The position numbers and the translations under genes were made by a program. Source: Betaproteobacteria bacterium (GTDB lineage Bacteria > Pseudomonadota > Gammaproteobacteria > Burkholderiales > SG8-39). From it: a stretch of DNA of 13,868 bases. The notes under the pieces were generated by a model that had not been told where the DNA came from, ran no database searches, and saw nothing but the letters and a program-made list of their open reading frames with translations. The stretch is taken from NCBI GenBank assembly GCA_012274205.1, contig JAAOZY010000146.1, positions 1-13,868 of the forward strand, in the 5' to 3' direction. Positions 1-6,843 of the stretch are shown in pieces. The first letter of the stretch is position 1; every line of letters begins with the position of its first letter.

Positions 1-882
1 AAGAAGCACTCGGGACGGTCGGTGTTCGCCGTCGTGGGCGAGCGCACGCGCGAGGGCAACGACTTCTATCACGAGATGAAAGACGGTGGCGTGCTCGACA
101 AGGTGGCCCTGGTCTACGGCCAGATGAACGAGCCGCCGGGCAACCGCCTGCGCGTTGCGCTAACCGGCCTCACCATGGCCGAATACTTTCGCGATGAAGG
201 CCGCGACGTGCTGTTCTTCGTCGACAATATCTACCGCTTCACGCTGGCCGGCACCGAAGTGTCGGCGCTGCTCGGGCGGATGCCCTCGGCGGTAGGCTAC
301 CAGCCGACGCTGGCAGAAGAGATGGGCCGCCTGCAGGAACGCATCACCTCGACCAAGACCGGCTCGATCACGTCGATCCAGGCGGTTTACGTGCCGGCGG
401 ACGATTTGACCGACCCCTCGCCTGCGACGACTTTCGGCCACCTCGACTCCACCGTGGTGTTGTCGCGCGACATCGCTTCGCTCGGCATCTATCCCGCCGT
501 GGACCCGCTGGATTCGACCAGCCGCCAGATGGACCCGCACGTGGTGGGCGAAGAGCACTACACTACCGCGCGCGCGGTGCAGCAGACACTGCAGCGCTAC
601 AAGGAACTGCGCGACATCATCGCCATTCTGGGCATGGACGAACTCTCGCCCGAAGACAAGCTGGCCGTGGCGCGCGCGCGCAAGATTCAGCGCTTCCTGT
701 CGCAGCCGTTCGACGTGGCCAAAAACTTCACCGGCCAGGAAGGGAAGTATGTGCCGCTGAAGGAAACCATCAAAGGCTTCAAGGGCATCGTCAACGGTGA
801 CTACGACAGTCTCCCGGAACAGGCCTTCTACATGGTGGGCGGCATCGAAGAGGCGGTGGAAAAGGCGAAGACGCTCCAGTAA
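1..882 (+). CDS. atpD: ATP synthase F1 subunit beta, 3' part (5' end outside window)
   Basis: This is the catalytic beta subunit of the F1Fo ATP synthase, which makes ATP from ADP and phosphate at the cytoplasmic face of the membrane. The frame is open from base 1 (KKHSGRSVFAVVGERTREGN), so the first ATG inside the window, at 22, is internal. The N-terminal part with the P-loop lies upstream. Visible family blocks are GERTREGNDFYHEM, the Walker B strand before DNIYRFTLAGTEVSALLGR, the Q-loop region PSAVGYQPTL, the segment VYVPADDLTDPSPATTF, and the C-terminal DELSPEDKL motif that contacts the gamma and epsilon subunits. The C-terminus aligns to full length and ends in TAA. atpC follows after 57 bp, the standard operon order. 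Identification is certain; the 5' truncation is only the window edge. Confidence 0.98.
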   Translation, partial: KKHSGRSVFAVVGERTREGNDFYHEMKDGGVLDKVALVYGQMNEPPGNRLRVALTGLTMAEYFRDEGRDVLFFVDNIYRFTLAGTEVSALLGRMPSAVGYQPTLAEEMGRLQERITSTKTGSITSIQAVYVPADDLTDPSPATTFGHLDSTVVLSRDIASLGIYPAVDPLDSTSRQMDPHVVGEEHYTTARAVQQTLQRYKELRDIIAILGMDELSPEDKLAVARARKIQRFLSQPFDVAKNFTGQEGKYVPLKETIKGFKGIVNGDYDSLPEQAFYMVGGIEEAVEKAKTLQ

Positions 883-939
883 AGCCCAAGTACGACCCCC
901 GGCTTGCCGGGTGGTCGGGGACAAAAGGTTCTAAGCAAT

Positions 940-1362
940 ATGGCACACACAATTCACGTAGACGTCGTCAGCGCCGAGGAAGCCATATTTTCCGGCGAGG
1001 CCGAATTTGTGGTGCTGCCCGGCGAAGAGGGCGAGCTTGGCATCTACCCGAAGCACACGCCGCTGATAACGCGCATCAAGCCGGGCACCGTGCGCATCAA
1101 GCCCGCGAGCGGCGGCGAGGAGGAGCTGATTTTCGTCGCCGGCGGCATCCTCGAGGTGCAGCCCAACCTGATCACCGTGCTGGCGGACACCGCCATCCGC
1201 GGCCACGATCTGGACGAAGCCAAAGCGCTGGAGGCGCAGAAGCGCGCCAAGGAGAGCCTGCAGGACCGCAGCGGCAAGATGGAATACGCCAAGGCGGTGG
1301 CCGAACTTGCCGAAGCCTCGGCGCAGATCGCGGCAATCCGCAAGCTGCGCCAACGCAGGTAG
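940..1362 (+). CDS. atpC: ATP synthase F1 subunit epsilon
   Basis: This 140-residue protein is the epsilon subunit of the F1 central stalk, which couples rotation to catalysis and can inhibit ATP hydrolysis. It begins MAHTIHVDVVSAEEAIFSGE, the typical beta-sandwich start. It continues with the conserved GEEGELGIYPKHTPLIT and IKPGTVRI blocks and a C-terminal helical hairpin from about residue 88 (DEAKALEAQKRAKESL). An open frame extends upstream to 904. ATG 940 is chosen because it matches the family N-terminus and has AAGG (925-928) about 11 bases before it. It is the last gene of the atp operon and is followed by an intrinsic terminator. Confidence 0.97.
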   Translation: MAHTIHVDVVSAEEAIFSGEAEFVVLPGEEGELGIYPKHTPLITRIKPGTVRIKPASGGEEELIFVAGGILEVQPNLITVLADTAIRGHDLDEAKALEAQKRAKESLQDRSGKMEYAKAVAELAEASAQIAAIRKLRQRR

Positions 1363-1382
1363 CGCGAGCTGCATGCATGATC

Positions 1383-1407
1383 AAGGCGGCTGCGGCCGCC
1401 TTTTTTT
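1383..1407 (+). terminator. Rho-independent terminator of the atp operon
   Basis: A perfect 8-bp stem, AAGGCGGC (1383-1390) with GCCGCCTT (1395-1402), encloses the 4-base loop TGCG and runs into seven T (1401-1407). It lies 21 bp after the atpC stop codon. In the opposite direction there is no T-run after the stem, so it should act only on plus-strand transcripts. Confidence 0.92.
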
Positions 1408-1482
1408 ATTTGCGGGTAGGGCTTAGAGCAAGCATGCGCACGCCTCTCCGGTCGGGTGCGGCAATGCGGCAGCCGGTGCTCA

Positions 1483-1881
1483 TCAGGCCGATGCGTTAAC
1501 GATGGTGATCTGGTCGTTCAGCGTCCAGAAATCGTACAAATAACCGATACCCAGCAGTCCTGCTGTGCACAGGTAGACGATCCCGCTAATCCACTTGCCC
1601 ATGTACATGCGGTGCAGGCCGAGCAGACCAAGGAAGGTCAGCAGGAGCCAGGCAATGTTGTAATCGATGCGGCCGGCGCGAAAGCGCAGATCCGCCTCCC
1701 GGTCCATTCCGGGGATGAGGAAGACGTCGATCAACCAGCCGATCCCGAGCAAACCCAGGGTAAGGAACCAGATGGTTCCGCTAAGCGGCCGGCCATAATA
1801 GAAACGGTGCGCACCAGTGAAGCCGAAGATCCACAGGATGTAGCCCACGATCTTGGAGTGGGTGTCGCCGTTCGCATTCAT
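1483..1881 (-). CDS. TM2 domain membrane protein with two TM2 units
   Basis: This 132-residue inner-membrane protein carries two TM2 units in tandem. Each TM2 unit is a pair of membrane helices joined by a short turn. Unit 1 (about residues 9-55) reads KIVGYILWIFGFTGAHRFYY, then a second helix ending GIGWLIDVFLIPGM. Unit 2 (about 75-121) has the matching YNIAWLLLTFLGLLGLHRMY and GIGYLYDFWTL. Both halves keep the G-x-HR-x-Y turn and the GIG-x-L-x-D ending, so the gene looks like an internal duplication. The start is ATG at 1881, preceded on its own strand by a GGGGGAG ribosome-binding site. It is divergent from the gene at 1980 and convergent with atpC. The molecular role of bacterial TM2 proteins is largely unknown and I assign none. 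Confidence 0.85.
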   Translation of the reverse strand: MNANGDTHSKIVGYILWIFGFTGAHRFYYGRPLSGTIWFLTLGLLGIGWLIDVFLIPGMDREADLRFRAGRIDYNIAWLLLTFLGLLGLHRMYMGKWISGIVYLCTAGLLGIGYLYDFWTLNDQITIVNASA

Positions 1882-1979
1882 TGCCTGTTGCTCCCCCTGA
1901 TTGTGCGCGGCGGCATCGCGGGCGCCGCACAGATCAGGGTATCATTGGCGGGAATCAAGATCCATACGGAGGAAGCGCA

Positions 1980-2390
1980 ATGGACAATACCCAACTCGCG
2001 GAACTGCTCATGGGCATCGCCAAGGCGCAGAACGCCGTCATCGATGCCGTCGAGCGCGCGCAGCCCGGATTCAGGAACAACCATGCCGTCCCCATGCTGA
2101 CCACCGCGGCGAACGTGCGTGCGCCAGTGCCGCGCATTCAGGACATGCCCTCGCGCATCCTGCTGCGCATGCAGGGGCGCGCCGCATTCGATGTGGCGCA
2201 GATCCAGCAGGACCTGGAGGCCGCATTTGCTTCGGACGGCGTTTCGCCCGGCGCTTCGGCCGAGCCCGGTGCAAACCTTTCGCCGGCGGCAGCGCGTGCC
2301 GCGGCAAGAATGCCCGGCGCCGCGCCTGCGGCGCCGGCGCCTTCGGCCGCAGCGGGCGCGGACGATTTCGATTTCACCGCGAAGTCCTGA
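1980..2390 (+). CDS. Hypothetical protein, alanine/proline-rich C-terminus
   Basis: This 136-residue protein belongs to no family I recognise. The start ATG 1980 has a strong GGAGGA site (1968-1973) at good spacing; the longer open frame back to 1881 has no such support. Residues 1-30 look helical (MDNTQLAELLMGIAKAQNAV). A central block around 48-82 (PRIQDMPSRILLRMQGRAAF, then DVAQIQQDLE) may be a second ordered piece. Residues 83-136 are low-complexity Ala/Pro/Gly ending in the acidic ADDFDF, probably disordered. There is no signal peptide or membrane helix. It precedes the GFA-type gene by 33 bp on the same strand, so the two are probably co-transcribed. The good ribosome site and lack of a competing frame support a real gene. 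Confidence 0.65.
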   Translation: MDNTQLAELLMGIAKAQNAVIDAVERAQPGFRNNHAVPMLTTAANVRAPVPRIQDMPSRILLRMQGRAAFDVAQIQQDLEAAFASDGVSPGASAEPGANLSPAAARAAARMPGAAPAAPAPSAAAGADDFDFTAKS

Positions 2391-2423
2391 AATACCGTGC
2401 CCGGCCGATCAGGGAGAGACCCG

Positions 2424-2846
2424 ATGTCGAATGCGATCACCGGCGGCTGCCTGTGCGGCAACATCCGCTACAGCGTCAGCGCGCCCGTGGAGAAAATCAT
2501 CGCCTGCCACTGTACCCATTGCCAGAAAGCTTCCGGCGCCGGCGCCAGCCATAACGCCGTGGTTCCGGCCAGCGCGGTGACTTTTACCGCCGGCAAGCCC
2601 AGGCTGTACGCGGACACCGCCCAGAGCGGCAATATCCTCAACCGCTATTTCTGTGCCGACTGCGGTTCTCCCATCTACAGTCAGCGGGAGAAGGTACCGG
2701 AAATGCTGGTGCTGAAAGTCGGTACGCTGGATGCGCCGCTCGACCTGAAACTGGTGATGAACATCTGGACCAACAGCGCGCGGCCGTGGATGCACCTGGA
2801 TCCGGCGGTCGAGCGCCATCCGGAAAACCGTCCGGTCAAGGCTTAG
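2424..2846 (+). CDS. GFA/CENP-V family zinc-binding protein
   Basis: This 140-residue protein belongs to the glutathione-dependent formaldehyde-activating enzyme (GFA)/CENP-V fold family, small beta-tent proteins that bind zinc through cysteines. It shows the family cysteine pattern in order: GGCLCGNIRY (C9, C11), CHCTHCQKASG (C28, C30, C33) and FCADCGSPIY (C77, C80). The C-terminal NIWTNSARPW is also typical. Start ATG 2424 has AGGGAGAG (2411-2418) just upstream. Family members are often annotated as S-(hydroxymethyl)glutathione synthase, but that activity is not established for most of them, so I keep to the family name. Its 3' end overlaps the convergent hydrolase gene by 11 bp. Confidence 0.88.
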   Translation: MSNAITGGCLCGNIRYSVSAPVEKIIACHCTHCQKASGAGASHNAVVPASAVTFTAGKPRLYADTAQSGNILNRYFCADCGSPIYSQREKVPEMLVLKVGTLDAPLDLKLVMNIWTNSARPWMHLDPAVERHPENRPVKA

Positions 2847-3699
2847 CGCCGAACCCCACGGCAGCGGAGCCCGGTGCGCCGAGCCAGGTGCGCAGGTCGT
2901 TGAACACGCGCGCGGCGTCGACGTCGTTGAAAATTTCGTGGTAGTAGCCTGCGTAGCGGTGCATCGTGCCTACGCCCGGCGCGAGCTTTTCGAAAAACGC
3001 ATCGCTGCCGCTGGCGTCGACCAGGTGATCCTCGCCCGCGACCAGCAGCAGGGTGCGGATGTCGAGCGCGGATGCATGCGCCTGCGCAAATTCGATCGCA
3101 TCGAGCATGGCACGCAACAGTCGCGCGCTGATCTTCGGATGAACCACCGGATCCCGGTTATAGGCTTCGACCACCTCCTGCCGGTGCGAAAGGTAGTTCG
3201 AATCCAGCCCATTCGGTATACGCAGCCCGGGCGCGACCACCCCCAGAATCTGCAGCAGCAGTTTTTGCGCGTCCTTCAAACTGATCCTGAGCGCGGGCGA
3301 GGACAGGATCAGCCCGCTTAGCGGCGACAACGCCCGCGTCGCATAGTAGGCGGCAAACAAGCCGCCCATGCTGTGGCCGAGCAGCAGCGGCGGCGCCGCC
3401 AGTTGCCGCGCGAAATCCTCGATCACGATTCTCGCATCCTGCACCATGGCCTCGGCGCTTGGCGTGTCGCCGCGCGCGCCGCCCGAGCGGCCGTGGCCGC
3501 GATGATCGTAGGCGCGCACCGCAAAGCCGCAGTCGTTGAAGAAACGCGCTACATGGCCATAGCGGCCGCTATGCTCGCCCAACCCATGCATCAGTACGAT
3601 ACCCGCGGGCTTAGCCGCAGACGCCTGCGCCGGCCAGTCGGCGACGAACAGCGGCGTGGCGTCTGCGCCTGACAATGTGAGTTCGCGTGGATGATTCAT
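2836..3699 (-). CDS. Alpha/beta hydrolase, monoacylglycerol lipase/lysophospholipase type
   Basis: This 287-residue cytoplasmic serine hydrolase is of the monoacylglycerol lipase-like (Hydrolase_4) group. The oxyanion-hole segment is HGLGEHSGRY (39-48), the strand-turn block is YDHRGHGRSGG (64-74), and the nucleophile elbow is GHSMGG with Ser110. The likely acid is Asp224 in AGEDHLVD and the likely base is His254 in GYYHEIFND. No signal peptide is seen. The frame is open upstream to 3807 inside oxyR, but ATG 3699 begins the family-like MNHPRELTLSGADATPLF and lies 13 bp after the oxyR stop, so the pair is probably one transcript. The natural substrate cannot be read from sequence; acyl-ester hydrolysis is the family activity. 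Confidence 0.88.
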   Translation of the reverse strand: MNHPRELTLSGADATPLFVADWPAQASAAKPAGIVLMHGLGEHSGRYGHVARFFNDCGFAVRAYDHRGHGRSGGARGDTPSAEAMVQDARIVIEDFARQLAAPPLLLGHSMGGLFAAYYATRALSPLSGLILSSPALRISLKDAQKLLLQILGVVAPGLRIPNGLDSNYLSHRQEVVEAYNRDPVVHPKISARLLRAMLDAIEFAQAHASALDIRTLLLVAGEDHLVDASGSDAFFEKLAPGVGTMHRYAGYYHEIFNDVDAARVFNDLRTWLGAPGSAAVGFGAKP

Positions 3700-3712
3700 G
3701 GGCTCGGTCTCT

Positions 3713-4666
3713 CTAATGTTGGGCAGGACGCCGGCGCCCTCTGGACGTGCTGATGGCGTAGTGATCGTGCTTGCGCGCGGCCTCGATGAAATCGCCGAGC
3801 GCGGCAAATTCCGCCTGCCTTGCGCTGGAGCGCCGTGCGAGCAAGGCGATGCTGCGCTTGGGCGCCGGCGGCGTCAGCGGCCGCGCGACCAGTTTCGTCC
3901 CCTTGAGCAAACCGCTGTTCAGCGCGATTTCCGGCACCAGCGCAAGGCCGATGCCCGACTCGACCATCTGCACCAGCGTCAGCAGGCTGGTCGCTTCCAC
4001 CCCTGAATGCCCGGACGGCTCGCTGCGGGGGCAGGCGGCGAGCGTGTGCTCGCGCAGGCAATGGCCCTCCTCCAACAGCACCAGGCGTTCCGCCACCGGC
4101 GCGCTGACCGTCGCGCGTTTCGCCTTGAGCGCCGGATCAGCTTCGCGCCCGACCAACCAGAATTCGTCGTCGAACAACGGACGCACCCGCAGGTCGCCTG
4201 TGTCGAAAGGCAGCGCCAGCAGCGCGAAATCCAGCTGTCCGTCCGCCAGGCGCTGCAGCAGGCTGGCGCTGACATCTTCACGCAGCAGCAACTGCAGCCG
4301 CGGGTACTTGGCGCGCAAGCCGGGCAGGATGCGCGGCAGCAGGAAAGGCGCGATCGTCGGAATCGCCCCCAGGCGCAGCACACCGGTCATAGGCTCCGCC
4401 GATGCGGCGGCGAGCTGGGTGAGGTCTTCGGCTGCGGCGAGCAGCTGGCGCGCGCGGGCCGCCACCTCCAGACCCAGCGCAGTCATCAGCACGCTTTGCC
4501 GGTCGCGCTCGACCAGTGTCGCGCCCAGCGTCGCCTCGAGCTCTTTCAGCCCGGCGCTGAGCGTCGATTGGGTGACGAAGCAGGCGGCGGCCGCTCGGGT
4601 GAAGTTGAGGTGCTGCGCCAGCGCGACCAGGTAGCCGAGCTGGCGCAGGGAAGGCATAGAGGCCAT
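3713..4666 (-). CDS. oxyR: LysR-type peroxide-responsive regulator OxyR
   Basis: This 317-residue LysR-family activator has a winged helix-turn-helix at residues 4-63 (FTRAAAACFVTQSTLSAGLK as recognition region) and a periplasmic-binding-protein-like sensor domain from about 95. The decisive feature is GHCLREHTLAAC: Cys203 and Cys212 are eight residues apart, as are Cys199 and Cys208 of E. coli OxyR, and both sit in the same GHCLR context. These cysteines form the disulfide that switches OxyR on under peroxide. Other OxyR-like blocks are GAIPTIAPFLLPRILP and ATSLLTLVQMVESGIGLALVP. ATG 4657 (MPSLRQL) is an alternative start; neither ATG has a clear ribosome site. The gene is divergent from the rubrerythrin operon, its probable target, and precedes the hydrolase by 13 bp. 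Confidence 0.93.
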   Translation of the reverse strand: MASMPSLRQLGYLVALAQHLNFTRAAAACFVTQSTLSAGLKELEATLGATLVERDRQSVLMTALGLEVAARARQLLAAAEDLTQLAAASAEPMTGVLRLGAIPTIAPFLLPRILPGLRAKYPRLQLLLREDVSASLLQRLADGQLDFALLALPFDTGDLRVRPLFDDEFWLVGREADPALKAKRATVSAPVAERLVLLEEGHCLREHTLAACPRSEPSGHSGVEATSLLTLVQMVESGIGLALVPEIALNSGLLKGTKLVARPLTPPAPKRSIALLARRSSARQAEFAALGDFIEAARKHDHYAISTSRGRRRPAQH

Positions 4667-4677
4667 ATCGAGAAATA

Positions 4678-4734
4678 CGATTAAGTTTAACGATATTAGT
4701 CGTTAGATTCGATTATGTACAGCGACCATAATCG
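4678..4734. promoter_or_regulatory. Palindrome-rich oxyR/rubrerythrin operator region
   Basis: The 107-bp gap between oxyR and rubrerythrin is unusually AT-rich for this window and holds three nested dyads. CGATTAAGTTTAACG (4678-4692) has one internal mismatch. TAACGA (4688-4693) pairs with TCGTTA (4700-4705) across 6 bases. CGATTAT (4710-4716) pairs with ATAATCG (4728-4734) across 11 bases. OxyR tetramers contact a long AT-rich site of about 45 bp with dyad symmetry, which this stretch could accommodate. A -10-like CATAAT (4727-4732) facing rubrerythrin has only a poor -35 (TTAGAT, 4703-4708), as expected for an activator-dependent promoter. OxyR binding here is inferred from position and symmetry, not from a strict ATAG consensus match. 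Confidence 0.55.
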
Positions 4735-4773
4735 GTCCCGTAGCAAGGCCAAACCCAAGCAAAGGAGCCAGAC

Positions 4774-5244
4774 ATGAAAGCGCAATCCGTTACCATCCAG
4801 AATCTCGAAGCCGCATTTGCCGGCGAGAGCATGGCCCACATCAAGTACCGCTACTTCGCCAGGCTTGCGCGCGCGGCCGGAGACGAAGCCACGGCGCGCG
4901 TATTCGAGGAGACCGCCGACCAGGAAGTGCAGCACGCCTTCGGCCATCTCGACCTGCTCTACCCTGCGGCCGAACTCAGCCCCGCCGCGGCGCTGCAGAT
5001 TGCGATCGAAGGGGAAACCTACGAGTACACCGAAATGTATCCGAAATTCCGCCACCTCGCGGTCGAGGAAGGCAATGGCGCGGCGGTGCGCGAATTCGAC
5101 GAGCAGATCACCGAATCAAAGGAACACGCTCGCAACTTCCGCAATACGCTGGAGAAGGCGGCCAAGCGCTTTGCTGCGCTGGCCAAGGTGGAAGAGCGGC
5201 ACGCCCATCAGTACAAGGCGGCGCTGGCCAGTGCGCAGCGCTGA
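4774..5244 (+). CDS. Rubrerythrin without rubredoxin domain (ferritin-like diiron peroxidase)
   Basis: This 156-residue four-helix diiron protein should reduce hydrogen peroxide to water using electrons delivered by rubredoxin. Likely iron ligands are Glu18 (FAGESMAHIKY), Glu51 and His54 (DQEVQHA), glutamates of GETYEYTEMYP (E81/E84/E87), and Glu140/His143 in VEERHAHQY. Classical rubrerythrins are about 190 residues with a C-terminal FeS4 rubredoxin domain. This one stops after the diiron domain and has no CxxC, and a separate rubredoxin gene starts 26 bp downstream. Start ATG 4774 has AAGGAG (4762-4766 region) at good spacing. It is the first gene of a three-gene operon divergent from oxyR, so peroxide induction is likely. 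Cytoplasmic. Confidence 0.93.
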   Translation: MKAQSVTIQNLEAAFAGESMAHIKYRYFARLARAAGDEATARVFEETADQEVQHAFGHLDLLYPAAELSPAAALQIAIEGETYEYTEMYPKFRHLAVEEGNGAAVREFDEQITESKEHARNFRNTLEKAAKRFAALAKVEERHAHQYKAALASAQR

Positions 5245-5270
5245 TCAATCAAGACGAAAGGAGCAGGCAA

Positions 5271-5450
5271 ATGAAGACATGGCAATGTGTGGTGTGCGGT
5301 TTCATCTACGACGAAGCCAATGGGATGCCCGAAGACGGCATCGCAGCGGGAACGCGCTGGGAGGACATACCCGCGGACTGGTCCTGCCCGGACTGCGGCG
5401 TCGCCAAAGCCGATTTCGAGATGGTAGAGGCCGGCGCGGCGCTAGCCTGA
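5271..5450 (+). CDS. Rubredoxin
   Basis: This complete 59-residue rubredoxin is short enough for length filters to drop. Translation starts MKTWQCVVCGFIYDEANG and contains both iron knuckles: CVVCG (Cys6, Cys9) and CPDCGVAKADFE (Cys39, Cys42). The conserved aromatic/acidic body between them is present (GTRWEDIPADWSC). The four cysteines hold one iron and carry single electrons. Ribosome site AAAGGAG (5257-5263) is 7 bases before ATG 5271. It lies 26 bp after rubrerythrin, and its stop is separated by one base from the GTG of rubredoxin reductase. The order places it as the electron shuttle between the reductase and the diiron peroxidase. Identification is firm. Confidence 0.97.
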   Translation: MKTWQCVVCGFIYDEANGMPEDGIAAGTRWEDIPADWSCPDCGVAKADFEMVEAGAALA

Positions 5451-5451
5451 G

Positions 5452-6642
5452 GTGGAGCCGATCGTCATCATCGGCACTGGGCTAGCCGGCTATACCCTGG
5501 CGCGCGAGCTGCGCAAGCTCGATCAATCCACGCCGCTTGCAATCTTGAGCCGCGACGACGCGGGCTTCTATTCCAAACCGATGTTGTCCAACGCGCTGGC
5601 GGCGGGGAAATCCGCGGCGCAGCTGGCCGGCGCGGGCGCCGCGCAGATGGCCGCCCAACTCCGGGCGCAGATCATCGCCGGCGTCGAGGTTGAGGCCATC
5701 GATACGGCGCGCCGAACGGTTCAGGCCGGCGCTTCGCCGATCCGCTATTCCAAGCTGGTGCTTGCGCTCGGCGCCGACCCGATCGCGCTGCCGCTGGAAG
5801 GCGACGCTGCGCAGGCAGTGATGCGCGTGAACGATCTCGCCGGCTATGCGCGCTTCCGCTCGGCCATCGAAAGAAAGCAAAGCGTGGTGCTGCTGGGCGC
5901 CGGGCTGATCGGCTGCGAGTTCGCCAACGACCTCGTCGCGGCCGGCTATCGCGTATCGGTGATAGACCCGGCGCCGCGGCCGCTGGGCCGGCTCTTGCCC
6001 GAGGCCGTGGCCGAGCGCCTGCAGCGCTCGCTCCAGGCCGCGGGCGTAAGCTGGCATCTGGGTACCACGGCGCGCGCGCTGTGGCGCGATGCCGGGGGAC
6101 TGAGCGTGGAACTTGCCGACGGAACCAGGCTGACTGCCGATGCAGTGTTGTCCGCGGTCGGTCTGCGTCCGCGCACGCAGCTGGCGCAGCACGCGGGATT
6201 GAAGGTCAATCGCGGCATCCTCACCGATCGCCTGCTGCAGACCAGTGCCGCGGATGTCTATGCCTTGGGCGACTGCGCCGAGGTCGACGGCCAGATCCTG
6301 CCCTATGTGCTGCCGCTGATGCAGGCCGCTCGCGCCCTGGCAAAAACGCTGAGCGGAACTGCGACGCCGGTTTCCTATCCGGCCATGCTGGTGGTGGTAA
6401 AGACGCCGGCGCTGCCTGTCGTTGTGTGCCCGCCCGCCGCCAATTCGGGCAACTGGATTGTGGATGCCGCGGCCGAGGGAGTCGAAGCCCGGTTCGAGGA
6501 CGCGAGTGGCAAGCTGCTGGGCTTTGCCCTTGCAGGCAGCTCAACTGCACGTAAGCAAGCACTCACCAAGCTGACGCCGCCGGTGTTGGACTTACGGGCT
6601 GTGCCTGCCGCGCCTGCGCGCGTCCATGGTCATGCCAGATAA
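5452..6642 (+). CDS. Rubredoxin-NAD(P)+ reductase (FAD-dependent)
   Basis: This 396-residue FAD/NAD(P)H oxidoreductase should transfer electrons from NAD(P)H to rubredoxin. It has an N-terminal FAD dinucleotide fold GTGLAG (8-13), a second nucleotide fold GAGLIG (149-154) for NAD(P)H, and the FAD-binding block VYALGDCAE (269-277). It continues into a C-terminal domain of the rubredoxin-reductase type. Length is close to known RubB-type reductases. The start is GTG 5452: an in-frame TAG at 5443-5445 excludes an earlier start, and MEPIVIIGTGLAG is the expected N-terminus. It begins one base after the rubredoxin TGA with no good ribosome site of its own, so translation is probably coupled. The neighbours argue against an alkane-hydroxylase role, because no alkane monooxygenase is nearby. 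Confidence 0.92.
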   Translation: MEPIVIIGTGLAGYTLARELRKLDQSTPLAILSRDDAGFYSKPMLSNALAAGKSAAQLAGAGAAQMAAQLRAQIIAGVEVEAIDTARRTVQAGASPIRYSKLVLALGADPIALPLEGDAAQAVMRVNDLAGYARFRSAIERKQSVVLLGAGLIGCEFANDLVAAGYRVSVIDPAPRPLGRLLPEAVAERLQRSLQAAGVSWHLGTTARALWRDAGGLSVELADGTRLTADAVLSAVGLRPRTQLAQHAGLKVNRGILTDRLLQTSAADVYALGDCAEVDGQILPYVLPLMQAARALAKTLSGTATPVSYPAMLVVVKTPALPVVVCPPAANSGNWIVDAAAEGVEARFEDASGKLLGFALAGSSTARKQALTKLTPPVLDLRAVPAAPARVHGHAR

Positions 6643-6672
6643 GTCCAAGGGAGATATTCGGCCCGACTTATC
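6638..6672 (+). terminator. Hairpin at the end of the rubrerythrin-rubredoxin-reductase operon
   Basis: GATAAGTC (6638-6645) and GACTTATC (6665-6672) form a perfect 8-bp inverted repeat around a 19-base loop. The left arm contains the reductase stop codon TAA (6640-6642). No T-run follows, so this is not a textbook intrinsic terminator. It may be a weak terminator, an mRNA 3'-end stabiliser, or a protein-binding dyad ahead of the next gene. The rest of 6643-6843 (about 200 bp) shows no gene I can support. Confidence 0.4.
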
Positions 6673-6843
6673 GTTGCCAGCCATATGTGGTTACAGGCAG
6701 CGTGCGTATTTCGGCCAGATACGCAAAGCCGCCGCCGGATTGCATGGCCGAGGCCGGCCGGCATGTCCGATGTGTACCGGCAGTGCTGTCAGGCGCGCAA
6801 CGCGTCGCCCGCGGCCGAATTAAGGACTAAAATATCGAAATCC

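Noticed and set aside
160..924. 254-codon open frame on the minus strand opposite atpD
   Set aside because: It is antisense to a certain atpD, is rich in Arg/His as expected of GC-rich shadow frames, and has no recognisable motif.
6672..6695. Possible third SigF-type promoter (GTAACC on the minus strand at about 6695-6690)
   Set aside because: At 16-base spacing the downstream bases read GATA rather than CGAA, and no minus-strand gene follows.
6626..6823. 65-codon frame after rubredoxin reductase
   Set aside because: No ribosome site, no family resemblance, and it overlaps the reductase end; treated as non-coding.
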